The position numbers were made by a program, and so were the translations under genes. From contig OZ345380.1 in assembly GCA_977006965.1 (NCBI GenBank), forward strand, positions 1,240,001 through 1,304,000: 64,000 nucleotides of DNA. The letters run 5' to 3'. This document shows positions 1-9,444 of this stretch, one piece after another (the stretch's first letter is position 1; the number at the start of each line of letters is the position of its first letter). The DNA comes from Phymatolithon calcareum (lineage: Eukaryota > Rhodophyta > Florideophyceae > Hapalidiales). The notes under the pieces are model-generated. The model was not told the origin of the DNA and did no database searches. It saw only the letters and a list, made by a program, of their open reading frames with translations.

Positions 1-676
1 TGTTTGTCCATTGCCTTTTGTGTATGCTAGAGAACAAAACGCAGAACAAAGCGGTGTGCGTTCGCAGATGGACAATGCTGCCGTAACATTGTTCGGATAT
101 CTCATGCGACGCACTGCCATGGAGGAATCATTTTTGGAATGAAAGAAATCTCACACAGTGGAGGTTCATAGCACGCAAATCGAGGACTCCACTGGCACAC
201 TGAAACGGTGTCCGATGAGATCACGAGCTATCTATGGTACAGTATAGATAACTCTGACTCTCAGGTGCATCAATCAGGTATATAGGCAGGTCAACTTTGA
301 TCTATCTCATCAAATTCAACCGAGAAATCTCACTCATTACATCTAATTTCATTTCATGACGGTGTTGGGACAATTGTGTTCTTTCGACGCTGCAAGTCCC
401 ACGCGGACTGACAAACACGTAGCACGGAGGTATTACAATTGCATTGGCGAAAAACGTAATGTCGTTGCAACTACAGCAGCCTTCCAGATCAGTGATTTCT
501 CAAATTACGGTCTGCGCCAACGGTTCATCCAGCTCTAGAGCAATCACACGGTTCCTGATGTTCGAAAAAGAAGTCAAAGAACTATTGCCTCGCTCGCCGA
601 CCCCAACTCACACGGAACTATTTTTCAATCAAGGAGCAGGAATGTGAAACACTCCCCAACAAAAAGACACTTCACA
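1..676. other. Left-edge noncoding sequence
   Basis: No frame here shows protein-like composition or a recognisable domain. The two overlapping ORFs of 60-67 codons look random. It lies beyond the 3' end of the minus-strand NAXD gene and probably holds its 3' flank. Confidence 0.5.
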
Positions 677-1774
677 TCACATTGATCCAAACCTCACTTC
701 ATCGAAGGCGACTCCAATTTCTCCCAATATATCCGACGTAATCAAGCTCCGTCCTTTTCTGTCAAACCCGATCTCGGCCGCACGCCTCGTAACTATACTC
801 GACGCAACCGCTGCGGCCGCCCGACATTCATCCTTGCTTGGTTGGTCCCCTTCTTCCTCCTGTTCGTGCTCCGCTTCTATTTTTGGTTCTGTTTCGCCTT
901 CATCTTCGAGCTCTTTGTTACAAAAGCTCTTCGCCCAAAACGCAAATAACCCCGTGATTCCCGCCAGAACGTCGCCCTGTCCACCAACTCTCTTCTTCGC
1001 ACCAGTGACATCCACTTGAGCTTTGATGTCACCTGCCGAAATGAGGTCGACAGTGCCCTTTTGCAGAAACACTAAGCGACCGCCAAACCATTCCACTACT
1101 TCCTCATCCGTCACGCAATTCATCGCATCTCGTATTCGCTGCATCTCCACGACGTTCGGAGTCGCATAGAAGAAGCACGAGTCATCGCAATCGCGTATGC
1201 AACAGCGTAAATCCTCCGATTGCGCCAGAAACCAGAGCGAGTCTGCGTCGAGCACAACGCAAATGGAGCTTTCGATGGCAAACTGAACACACGCGTGCAC
1301 AACATCACCAACCTCTTCGCGACGCCCCAATCCGGGGCCGATGACAAGCGCATGCATTCTTGAGAGCGGATTGCAGTCCTTTTTCAGTCTGTACAGGTCC
1401 GGGGTAACCATGAGGTCCGGAGAATACGACTTGATGGCGGTTGCTGCACTTTCGTCGCAAAATACGGTGACGAGATCGGCACCTGCCCGCATGGACGCCA
1501 TAGCGGCGAAGAATGGGGCACCGGTATACTCCCTGCTTCCGCCGATTACCGCGATTCGGCCGGACTGACCCTTGTGCGAGTGCGGGTCCCATTTTGGTAT
1601 GCATTTTCGAAATACCTCCAGCAACACATCACTGCATTTCGGCGCATTTGGATCTGATGTCGCAGTTTCCATCGTTCTTGAAAATAGCGCGCACTTGGAG
1701 ACGGTGACGTTTTTGCGACTTGAGGCAATGCGCCAGAGTCCGTTGACGTTCAAAAACGAGATATTTCCTCGCAT
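677..1774 (-). CDS. NAXD: ATP-dependent (S)-NAD(P)H-hydrate dehydratase
   Basis: Repairs hydrated NADH and NADPH (NADHX, NADPHX), using ATP to remove the water. The 365-residue protein has the ribokinase-like YjeF C-terminal/CARKD fold. Residues 67-100 carry the opening strand HKGQSGRIAVIGGS and the helix with FFAAMASMRAGAD. IGPGLGR is at 145-151, VLDADSL at 174-180, TPNVVEMQ at 205-212, and the catalytic/ATP-site motif GGQGDVLAG at 264-272. The first 34 residues are basic and hydroxylated, like a mitochondrial or plastid presequence. A second Met at residue 35 could give a cytosolic form, and this enzyme is known to be multi-targeted in other eukaryotes. An acidic Glu/Asp-rich insert (about 289-317) after the catalytic motif is unusual. 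The gene is intronless and divergent from the sulfotransferase gene at 2022. Confidence 0.95.
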   Translation of the reverse strand: MRGNISFLNVNGLWRIASSRKNVTVSKCALFSRTMETATSDPNAPKCSDVLLEVFRKCIPKWDPHSHKGQSGRIAVIGGSREYTGAPFFAAMASMRAGADLVTVFCDESAATAIKSYSPDLMVTPDLYRLKKDCNPLSRMHALVIGPGLGRREEVGDVVHACVQFAIESSICVVLDADSLWFLAQSEDLRCCIRDCDDSCFFYATPNVVEMQRIRDAMNCVTDEEVVEWFGGRLVFLQKGTVDLISAGDIKAQVDVTGAKKRVGGQGDVLAGITGLFAFWAKSFCNKELEDEGETEPKIEAEHEQEEEGDQPSKDECRAAAAVASSIVTRRAAEIGFDRKGRSLITSDILGEIGVAFDEVRFGSM

Positions 1775-2021
1775 TCCCGGACAGCGCCGTTGGACAACTG
1801 CTCTAAAATTGACACTGTTTCAATGCATCCGATATTAAACGGGGCCATCAGAACGCGTCTTGGTCTAGCGTTCTGACAGATCGTTGGGAATTCCACAAAA
1901 TTATGATCTATTTTGATGTGCTGTCCCAGCCCCATCGAAAACTCTAAATCTGCCCTTCGCCAGTGTACGCTCCGAATGTTCCGCGACTGGGAGCGGACGA
2001 CATGCGACGGCGGGGAGGAGC
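1775..2021. promoter_or_regulatory. Shared upstream region of two divergent genes
   Basis: Only 247 bp separate the start of NAXD (minus strand) from the start of the sulfotransferase gene (plus strand), so any promoters and both 5' UTRs must lie here or overlap the coding starts. No clear TATA box is recognisable. The call rests on gene orientation alone. Confidence 0.45.
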
Positions 2022-3110
2022 ATGGCACGCCCCTCAAAGACGCTACACTCAGCGATACGCTCGCTACATGTGCGATCTGCACGCGGGAGTAACGTGCGGC
2101 GCTCCAAACTCGTCCTGTTTGGCTCGGCGCTTATCCTGCTCTCCATCTTTTTGCTCTCTCTGTCGCCCAGACACGCCCCATCCGCCCACTCAGGAGGGTT
2201 CGGCTGGCGCCTTCTGCACCCGACTGCAGGAGATGGATATGGAAATGCATTTGGGCAGTTGCAGCACTCATTTGTGTTCGTGTTCAGCACCGGACGGAGC
2301 GGGACGCAGCACTTGTCGCGTCTGTTGGAGTCCGATGACGTCACGCGCACATACATCACGCACGAGGAGGAACATATGACGGTGCGCACGCGCACGATCG
2401 TCGATCAGGTTTACCGTAAACTCGGCGCCGGCACTGAAGTCTCGTTCAACCGTTCCGCCAGGGACTATGTGCAGCGGACGAAGCTACCGTTTTACTCCGC
2501 TTTAGCGGCTGCGCATAACGCGACACGCCTCGTGTACACGGGCCATGTGCCATTGGCATACGGGCTCGGACCGGCATTGTTGGAAGCCGCACCGGAGGGC
2601 GCGGTACGCGTTCTGCGATTACGGCGTGCCCGTGTCGCAACGGCACTGTCTCTTATGGCGCTCGGCCCCGAAGATGAGGATCCTTGGGGTAGCGCTCCGA
2701 CTTTTAATCGCCGCTGGTTTCCCACACCGCGCGACTCGTTCACTCGGCTCGAAGTACCGCAATCGGCATGGGCGCAACTGAACCGTTTTCAGCGATGGTT
2801 GTGGTATATTGATGACGTTGAATGTCGCTGGCAGGCGCTTAAGAGCGAGTTTGCAGGGCAGTTCGAGTGGATGGAGGCGAGCTTGGAGGCTCTTTCTGTC
2901 ATGGACGGCGGACGTGGGTGGCAGGCGGTTGCGGACTTTATGGGAGTGCGCGTGAATGGGGCTGAAGCCGCTGCGCGCCACAATAGTATTCAGTACAAGC
3001 GGCGGGAGAAAGAGGCATTCCCGGAGGCTAAGCTACGCGACTGGGATATGCAATATCGACAGCTTGTTGGTCATTGTCGGCTTGGTGGCAACTCGAAGTA
3101 CCACTGGTGA
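2022..3110 (+). CDS. Type II membrane sulfotransferase-like protein
   Basis: A 362-residue protein with a basic N-terminus, one hydrophobic anchor (about residues 30-48, LVLFGSALILLSIFLLSL) and a lumenal catalytic region. This is the topology of Golgi carbohydrate sulfotransferases. The PAPS 5'-phosphosulfate loop is visible at 85-97 (FVFVFSTGRSGTQ). A second basic strand-helix with VRVLRLRRARVATALS (about 195-210) sits where the 3'-phosphate-binding segment is expected. The closest match in layout is the carbohydrate-type sulfotransferase superfamily. In red algae such enzymes are thought to sulfate cell-wall galactans, but the substrate cannot be read from the sequence. It is intronless. 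The Met at 2022 was chosen because it gives the complete basic stretch before the anchor. Confidence 0.75.
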   Translation: MARPSKTLHSAIRSLHVRSARGSNVRRSKLVLFGSALILLSIFLLSLSPRHAPSAHSGGFGWRLLHPTAGDGYGNAFGQLQHSFVFVFSTGRSGTQHLSRLLESDDVTRTYITHEEEHMTVRTRTIVDQVYRKLGAGTEVSFNRSARDYVQRTKLPFYSALAAAHNATRLVYTGHVPLAYGLGPALLEAAPEGAVRVLRLRRARVATALSLMALGPEDEDPWGSAPTFNRRWFPTPRDSFTRLEVPQSAWAQLNRFQRWLWYIDDVECRWQALKSEFAGQFEWMEASLEALSVMDGGRGWQAVADFMGVRVNGAEAAARHNSIQYKRREKEAFPEAKLRDWDMQYRQLVGHCRLGGNSKYHW

Positions 3111-3593
3111 GCATCTTATGGATGACCGCTGATGGGGACGAGGGGCTCATATTTTTACCTTAATAGTTTTGAAGAGCAGATCTACTTGTAGCAGGCTGCA
3201 CTGTACATGTTTCGCAGCTTTTTCCTTTTTTTCTTTATAGCCGGTTTTCAGAGCTTCTACTTTTTAGTGGCACACTCAACATAATCTAGGATGTCCCTGG
3301 AGCTGGACCCATTTTGATACGAACCTCAATTGTCCTTTTAGAGCCTCTTCTCATTTTACGGCTTTTTATTCTCTCTCCGATTTCCGCTAATATTGCAGCA
3401 CCACCACGACAAGGCGAAAACCTATGTCCTGACCAGGGCGTTGCTCAATCTTTCTGGGCCAGAACGGAGCCTGAGGTATCAGCTTCCTTCTTCCTTTGTA
3501 CAGTACTTCACGCTAGCAGATGGTATGTTGACAAAATACGACATAAATTCTGAGAACCCACTGTGTGCATGGTAAATTTAAATATCTCCTGTG
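3111..3593. other. Intergenic 3'-3' gap
   Basis: This lies between the 3' ends of the convergent sulfotransferase and NB-ARC/WD40 genes. It is T-rich with no convincing ORF, so both 3' UTRs are expected here. Confidence 0.5.
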
Positions 3594-4061
3594 CTACAGT
3601 AAGAGCGCTCCTATGACAACTTGACCATCGGCGAGACCAGCTGCAGCTACTGAACGCAGCTTATTGTAGCAAAATGTCACACATTCAAATGGCATGGTGG
3701 CGACTTGAACTGTCTTCGCGTTCTGCCCTGCTGCGTATATCCTGCTGTTGCTTTCATGCATGACGTATTCAGGACGTTGCATCTCAGTTCCAGTGCTGGT
3801 GTCCAAAAGAAAAACCTCACGTGACGTATGTACAACACACAGATCAGTGCCAGCATCGAATTCAAGGCTTCCTATCAGTCCTGCGTAGTGTACATCCCTG
3901 TAATTGACTAGCCCTGAGATCCCATCCTGCACGCATTCCCCACTCTGCCCATCCCACACACAAACGATTTTGTCCAAAGATCCAGAAAAAATTCGACTTC
4001 CGTCCCCGCTCATTGCAACGCAAAACAGAGAACTCTCGTGTCCATGGAGTGGTCCCAGAAC
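3594..4061 (-). pseudogene. Out-of-frame C-terminal part of the NB-ARC/WD40 gene
   Basis: In another frame from the main ORF, this stretch resumes at VLGPLHGH and continues through a complete WD unit (HESSLFCVAMSGDG to GISG, 4040-3912) and a diverged tail that ends ALLL at the stop at 3594. Its exact match to the repeat phase shows it is the true end of the 3862-8463 gene, cut off by the 14-bp deletion. With that deletion discounted, the ancestral protein would have had about 1,628 residues. The open frame formally extends up to 4091 with a Met there, but that start is not meaningful. Confidence 0.8.
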
Positions 4062-7000
4062 GTCCATCCCACACACGAACGGTTTTGTCATCAGATCCAG
4101 AAATAATTAGACTTCCGTCCCCGCTCATTGCAACGCACCGCACACCATTCTCGTGTCCACGGAATGGTCCCAGAACGCATTCTCCACTCAGCCCATTCCA
4201 CACACGAACGGTTTTGTCGTCAGAACCAGAAACAATTCGACTTCCGTCCCCGCTCATTGCAACGCACACAACATTATCGTCGTGTCCACGGAGTGGTCCC
4301 AGCACGCATTCTCCGCTCTGCCCATCCCACACACGAACGGTTTTGTCACGGGATCCCGAAACAATTCGACTTCCGTCACCGCTCATTGCAACGCACCGCA
4401 CATTATCCTTGTGTCCACGGAGTGGTCCCAGAACGCATTCTCCGGTCTGCCCATCCCACACACGAACAGTGTTATCACGGGATCCCGAAACAATTCGACT
4501 TCCGTCCCCGCTCATTGCAACGCACCGCACACCATTCTCGTGTCCACGGAGTGGTCCCAGAACGCATTCTCCGGTCTGCCCATCCCACACACGAACGGTT
4601 TTATCATCAGATCCAGAAATAATTAGACTTCCGTCCCCGCTCATTGCAAAGCACCGCAAATTATCCTCGTGTCCACGGATTGGTCCCAGAACGCATTCTC
4701 CGCTTTGCCCATCCCATACACGAAGAGTATTGTCCCGAGATCCGGAAACAATTCGACTTCCGTCCCCGCTCATTCCGATGCACCGCAAATTATCCTTGTG
4801 TCCACGGAGTGGTCCCAGAACGCATTCTCCGCTCTGCCCATTCCACACACGAACAGTGTTATCACGGGATCCCGAAACAATTCGACTTCCGTCCCCGCTC
4901 AGTGCAACGCACACAACATTATCCTTGTGTCCACGGAGTGGTCCCAGAACGCATTCTCCGCTCTGCCCGTTCCATACACGAACAGTGTTATCATCAGATC
5001 CAGAAATAATTCGACTTCCGTCCCCGCTCAGTGCAACGCACACAACATTATCCTTGTGTCCACGGAGTGGTCCCAGAACGCATTCTCCGCTCTGCCCGTT
5101 CCATACACGAACGGTTTTGTCATCAGATCCAGAAATAATTCGACTTCCGTCCCCGCTCATTCCAATGCACCGCACAACATCCTCGTGTCCACGGAGTGGT
5201 CCCAGAACGCATTCTCCGCTCTGCCCATCCCACACACGAACTGTTTTGTCATCAGATCCAGAAATAATTCGACTTCCGTCCCCGCTCATTCCAATGCACC
5301 GCACTTTATCCTTGTGCCCACGGAATGGTCCCAGAACACATTCTCCGCTCTGCCCATCCCACACACGAACGGTTTTGTCATCAGATCCAGAAAAAAATCG
5401 ATTTCCGTCCCCGCTCATTGCAACGCACCGCACAACATCCTCGTGTCCACGGAGTGGTCCCAGAACGCATTCTCCGCTATGTCCATTCCACACACGAACG
5501 GTTTTGTCATCAGATCCAGAAAAAATTCGACTCCCGTCCCCGCTCATTCCAATGCACCGCACAACATCCTCGTGTCCACGGAGTGGTCCCAGAACGCATT
5601 CTCCGCTCTGCCCATCCCACACACGAACTGTTTTGTCATCAGATCCAGAAATAATTCGACTTCCGTCCCCGCTCATTCCAATGCACCGCACAACATTCTC
5701 GTGTCCATGGAGTGGTCCCAGAACGCATTCTCCGCTCTGCCCATCCCACACACGAACGGTTTTGTCCAAAGATCCTGAAACAATTCGTCTTCCGTCCCCG
5801 CTCATTGCAACGCACCACACATAATCCTCGTGTCCACGGAGTGGTCCCAGAACGCATTCTCCGGTCTGCCCATCCCATACACGAAGAGTATTGTCGCGAG
5901 ATCCGGAAACAATTCGACTTCCGTCCCCGCTCATTCCAACGCACCGCACACGATTTTCGTGTCCACGGAGTGATCCCAGCACGCATTCTCCGCTCTGCCC
6001 ATCCCATACACGAACAGTTTCGTCCAAAGATCCCGAAACAATTCGACTTCCATCTGCATTCATTGCAACACTGGTGATCACATCGTCATGACCCTTCAGT
6101 GTCTGCACGGTACACATCATTTGCAAATCGAAAATATGAATTTCCTGTCCTTGCATGACTGCAATTACATTTCGTTCTTCGCTCAAACACAGGGCTTTAA
6201 CCGCCTCTTCAAAGTCGAATCGGAAGAGTTGTCCGGCATCCGCCCAACATCGCAGCTCGTGCCTCGGCACATAGTGAGGCTTTGGAACATGCATCGACAC
6301 ACTTGACAGGAAGCGCCGCACAAACTCTGACGATGGGCACTGCGATTGCAACCGACCGTACATTTCAAACGGAGTTGCGTGTATACTCTTGTTCATGTTC
6401 ACCCAGCTTTCTTCGAGGGCGCTCAGCACTGTGTCAGCTCCAATAGCTCTCCCGCTACCATGCCATAATTCCTGAAAATCGTCCCGCAGGGCGACTATTC
6501 CTCCAAAGTTCATTCGCCTCCTCGACCACCGTAAATCCGACAGCAACGATTCCAACTCACACCCTTCGCTCATGGCCAAGTGTCGAGCGAGGTTCTTTTC
6601 AATATACCCATCCTCCGGTAGTTTTTCACAATCCCACCACTCGCGACAATTATACTTTTTCGACTGCAACACGTTACCAGCCGCTTTCCGCATGTATCCG
6701 TCGAGGAACCGTGCATGCCAAAGAGAAGCACGATTGTTTTCAATAGATAGAGTCTTGGCTTGTTCAAGCACGAGATCATGCAGTGCGAGTCCGTCAACCT
6801 CTCCCGCTGGAGTTGCGTGCCTGCGCCGCAAAACTAGGTGCATATCTGAAAGTTTAGACATAAGTTGCTTAGTCGCTCGCTCGTCAGTCTCCCACAAACG
6901 TTTTAGGCATGTCCGAGGAATCCAAGCCTGCTTGCGTAGAACACTCAGCGCTTCAAACTTTTCTCTCACGCTTAGTTCGCATCCAAGTTTCCTCCGACCT

Positions 7001-8463
7001 TCTGTGCCACGCGCCCACTTTTCGCAATGCCGCAAACTGGTCTCAACCACAGCTCTTAGTCCCCGGTACTCGCCAACAATTTCCTCTCCTACACTTTCGA
7101 TGTTTTCTTTCAGCTCATGCGCATAGATTACTGCAGCTCGATCAATGCTGTCGCTGTTTTCTTCGATTAAGTTGCGTAGACTGGTCCCAGCAACACCTAA
7201 TGCTACTGGCAGTCCAGCGCACACATCCAAGATGTCTCGAAATGCCGTCCAAATATCGCTTGATGCGTGAACAAATTCAGTTTCGATGCCAGCATGGTGG
7301 GTGAGAATGTTGAGCGCCTGCTGCCCACGAACTTCGCGCGGACTGAACTTCACAGCTCGGAACTGTTGCGAGATGGACTTCTCCCGTGTGGATATCACCA
7401 TCGCACTTGATGATGAGTTGCAAAGCAACAGCTTAAGTGAACTTAGATATCCAATTGAGTGCCCGTCGAATGACCAGATATCATCACACACGAACAGGGC
7501 ACACCTACCTTTGAACCACAGAGACGCTTGTTTAACAGCTGATGCTGCAGATCTCTTACTTGTGATATCCCTGGCAAGTGACTTGCCACCCGAGCTTTCA
7601 ACGAAGTGTGCAACGCCTTCAATGACATCCTCTTCAGCAGCGTCCTGTCCAAGAGTGACGAAGAACACTCCGTCCAAATACTTGTTCTGTACTTCCGATT
7701 CATGGCAAAGACCTTGAAGGGCAACAGTTTTCCCCACTCCACCCATTCCCACTGCCCCAAAAAGACTTGGGCTAACAGCAGCCGTCACCCTTTCACCGGC
7801 AGACTCCGACAATACTGCACGCTTCAAGAATGCCTCCATGGTATTACCACTGAAGTTTAGCACCACATTCTTTGGAAGCGGGGGCTCATCAAAATGCGCA
7901 GCGTACTCATCACATGCAATCCTGACATTACTTCTCATGGTAATGAGGGCTATTGATATATGTTCAATCGTGGATCGAGCCTCCTTCCATATCGCGTCAA
8001 GTTCTTCAAGCGCTGCTTTCACCTTGTTCACCCTAGCGAATAGCTTGCCCTCCTTCAGTCGACGTTCTTCAACAATTCGATTCCTACTTTGCAATGAACG
8101 ACGCACTTGTTTCGAAGAGCTACCGACCACATGAGAGCTCCCACTCGCAGGTTCCGGGGAGCACTCTTTTGTAAACTCATCCTCCAGGCTCTTCAACATG
8201 GCCCCTGCCGTGGTCAGGGATTCCTCAACTGGCTTGAGAATGGCGCGAAATGTGCTTGTCGCACGTTCGCCGATTGATTCCTTGTCATCCATAAGGTTTG
8301 CTCTGATATCACTAACACTTGTTTTGCAGTCTTCGAAGGACTTGATTGAAGAATTCCAGTTGTCGGGCAGTGACCCGAAGTCTTCGCAGCGCTTCTTTAA
8401 GTCAGACAATCTCTTTGCCAACGGATCGATTATGCCGAAAACTCCGAAAAAAAGATCAGCCAT
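3862..8463 (-). CDS. NB-ARC / WD40-repeat NLR-like protein (frameshifted near the 3' end)
   Basis: A 1533-codon frame encoding a STAND-type ATPase, the architecture of NLR receptors. Residues 1-200 are helical with likely coiled coils and no named domain. NB-ARC follows: P-loop GMGGVGKT 239-246, Walker B CALFVCDDIW 321-330, sensor MVISTRE 355-361, CAGLPVALG 415-423. A winged-helix part ends in LHDLVLE (561-567), in the MHD position. A helical linker (about 575-745) and one diverged WD blade (about 747-791) precede 43-residue WD40 units from residue 792. In family members, nucleotide binding gates oligomerisation and the repeats sense a ligand; no ligand can be inferred. In unit 16 a 14-bp deletion at about 4062/4063 shifts the frame, so the last roughly 67 residues are non-WD sequence read from the wrong frame. 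The original C-terminus survives downstream (3594-4061). The gene may be a truncated allele, a fresh pseudogene, or a sequence error. It is intronless. Confidence 0.85.
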   Translation of the reverse strand: MADLFFGVFGIIDPLAKRLSDLKKRCEDFGSLPDNWNSSIKSFEDCKTSVSDIRANLMDDKESIGERATSTFRAILKPVEESLTTAGAMLKSLEDEFTKECSPEPASGSSHVVGSSSKQVRRSLQSRNRIVEERRLKEGKLFARVNKVKAALEELDAIWKEARSTIEHISIALITMRSNVRIACDEYAAHFDEPPLPKNVVLNFSGNTMEAFLKRAVLSESAGERVTAAVSPSLFGAVGMGGVGKTVALQGLCHESEVQNKYLDGVFFVTLGQDAAEEDVIEGVAHFVESSGGKSLARDITSKRSAASAVKQASLWFKGRCALFVCDDIWSFDGHSIGYLSSLKLLLCNSSSSAMVISTREKSISQQFRAVKFSPREVRGQQALNILTHHAGIETEFVHASSDIWTAFRDILDVCAGLPVALGVAGTSLRNLIEENSDSIDRAAVIYAHELKENIESVGEEIVGEYRGLRAVVETSLRHCEKWARGTEGRRKLGCELSVREKFEALSVLRKQAWIPRTCLKRLWETDERATKQLMSKLSDMHLVLRRRHATPAGEVDGLALHDLVLEQAKTLSIENNRASLWHARFLDGYMRKAAGNVLQSKKYNCREWWDCEKLPEDGYIEKNLARHLAMSEGCELESLLSDLRWSRRRMNFGGIVALRDDFQELWHGSGRAIGADTVLSALEESWVNMNKSIHATPFEMYGRLQSQCPSSEFVRRFLSSVSMHVPKPHYVPRHELRCWADAGQLFRFDFEEAVKALCLSEERNVIAVMQGQEIHIFDLQMMCTVQTLKGHDDVITSVAMNADGSRIVSGSLDETVRVWDGQSGECVLGSLRGHENRVRCVGMSGDGSRIVSGSRDNTLRVWDGQTGECVLGPLRGHEDYVWCVAMSGDGRRIVSGSLDKTVRVWDGQSGECVLGPLHGHENVVRCIGMSGDGSRIISGSDDKTVRVWDGQSGECVLGPLRGHEDVVRCIGMSGDGSRIFSGSDDKTVRVWNGHSGECVLGPLRGHEDVVRCVAMSGDGNRFFSGSDDKTVRVWDGQSGECVLGPFRGHKDKVRCIGMSGDGSRIISGSDDKTVRVWDGQSGECVLGPLRGHEDVVRCIGMSGDGSRIISGSDDKTVRVWNGQSGECVLGPLRGHKDNVVCVALSGDGSRIISGSDDNTVRVWNGQSGECVLGPLRGHKDNVVCVALSGDGSRIVSGSRDNTVRVWNGQSGECVLGPLRGHKDNLRCIGMSGDGSRIVSGSRDNTLRVWDGQSGECVLGPIRGHEDNLRCFAMSGDGSLIISGSDDKTVRVWDGQTGECVLGPLRGHENGVRCVAMSGDGSRIVSGSRDNTVRVWDGQTGECVLGPLRGHKDNVRCVAMSGDGSRIVSGSRDKTVRVWDGQSGECVLGPLRGHDDNVVCVAMSGDGSRIVSGSDDKTVRVWNGLSGECVLGPFRGHENGVRCVAMSGDGSLIISGSDDKTVRVWDGRSGTTPWTREFSVLRCNERGRKSNFFWIFGQNRLCVGWAEWGMRAGWDLRASQLQGCTLRRTDRKP
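3912..6090 (-). repeat. Tandem array of 17 WD40 coding units of 129 bp
   Basis: Units start at His codons, the first at 6090 and unit 16 at 4155, and each encodes 43 residues. The scaffold (MSGDGSRI, VRVWDGQSGECVLGPLRG) is almost invariant at the DNA level. Changes concentrate at the 2nd to 6th residues after the leading His, at the residue before SGS, and at the two residues around the following Asp (D/R/L and K/N/E). Unit 16 carries the 14-bp deletion and unit 17 is diverged at its end. Near-identity plus a few free positions points to ongoing unequal crossover or gene conversion. Confidence 0.95.
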
Positions 8464-8755
8464 TACGGCAAAGGGAATAGACGTCGAGGCACAGCCCTAT
8501 CGCCAAGCTTACGGCTTCCCACGTTGTGCGGCGTGCTTTGCAAAGCTCCGCAGGCGAGATCGGAAGAAGTGAGCACGAGTGTCCTCAAGAAACAGTGTTG
8601 TTGGAAGTGTGTATCTCCGTAGGGAGGCGTCGGGGTTGTCAATTATCCAATTAGAGCATCTCGAACAGCGTGGCCAAAAATCTATTTTGTAAGATAGAGC
8701 GTTGTGCCGTATCGAGTTGCACAAATATTACCCTCAGCTGAGAGCCCTAGGGCAA
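8464..8755. other. 5' flank of the NB-ARC/WD40 gene
   Basis: This is the upstream region of the minus-strand NLR-like gene. It holds no ORF of note and no recognised element, and the transposon cluster begins immediately beyond it. Confidence 0.4.
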
Positions 8756-9199
8756 TGCAAGGATTCACGTTTGTATTACAGTCAGACCTCGATAAATGGA
8801 ACCTCTTTTTTAGAATAACCTCGGTTAGCAGCATAATCGAGTGCTCCACGAATACCGTATCCGCCAAAATTTAACGAAAATTAAAGAATTCTAGAATATT
8901 TGATAGGAGCATTACTTCATGTTTGAGGTCACGGGGCATACCTTAAATTTTGTTATAATTTTGTTTAGCGTACACGGAGCATATCCTCACTCGTAGAATA
9001 CTGTAAGTACTTTTCATGTTTCTCCTGCCATTGGCATACAGTACAGTAGAATATGGCTACTGTTCGGCACACGTGTGATCCAAAACTTATGATTCAAAAT
9101 TCGACTTGAGAATAACCTCGATTTTGAGAATATTGGACCATTCCACATTGCCCATCCATTTATCGAGGTCTGACTGTAATACAAAAGTGGATCCTTGCA
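8756..9199. mobile_element. Short inverted-repeat element (MITE), pogo/mariner-like ends
   Basis: The two ends are inverted copies of each other. Starting at 8779, CAGTCAGACCTCGATAAATG is matched by its reverse complement ending at 9176, and both inner units are bordered by TA. The inverted match continues outward through TTTGTATTA and TGCAAGGAT (8756-8778 and 9177-9199) with two mismatches, so the whole element is about 444 bp with roughly 45-bp arms. The core CAGTCAGACCTCG is typical of pogo/Tigger ends. There is no coding capacity, so it would be a non-autonomous derivative. Confidence 0.75.
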
Positions 9200-9444
9200 C
9201 AAAATGGACAAGCGTTTTGCCATGAAAAAACAAAATAATTCAAACAAATAGCGGAAACTCATAATTGAGTAGCCAATAAAAGAGTGTTGGCTAAATTACA
9301 GTTTGCATCAATCTGCAATCATATGATGCATCGTTTTTGATACTGTATTATTGTTGAATTTTGATCATTTCTAGCATGGTACGCAATAGCGCAGTTTACC
9401 CATAACTTTGGCCATCACCGTTCGAGATGCTCTTACAGGTATTA

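Noticed and set aside
1901-2395. 164-codon minus-strand ORF overlapping the sulfotransferase start
   Set aside because: Overlaps both the gap between the divergent genes and the plus-strand gene, with no recognisable content.
4013-5824. 603-codon plus-strand ORF rich in THSPLCPSHTRTV repeats
   Set aside because: It is the antisense of the WD40 array. A 129-bp repeat without stops in that frame stays open by construction, and the WD motifs fix the coding strand.
3912-6090. CRISPR-like direct repeats
   Set aside because: Units are contiguous, 129 bp, coding and without spacers.
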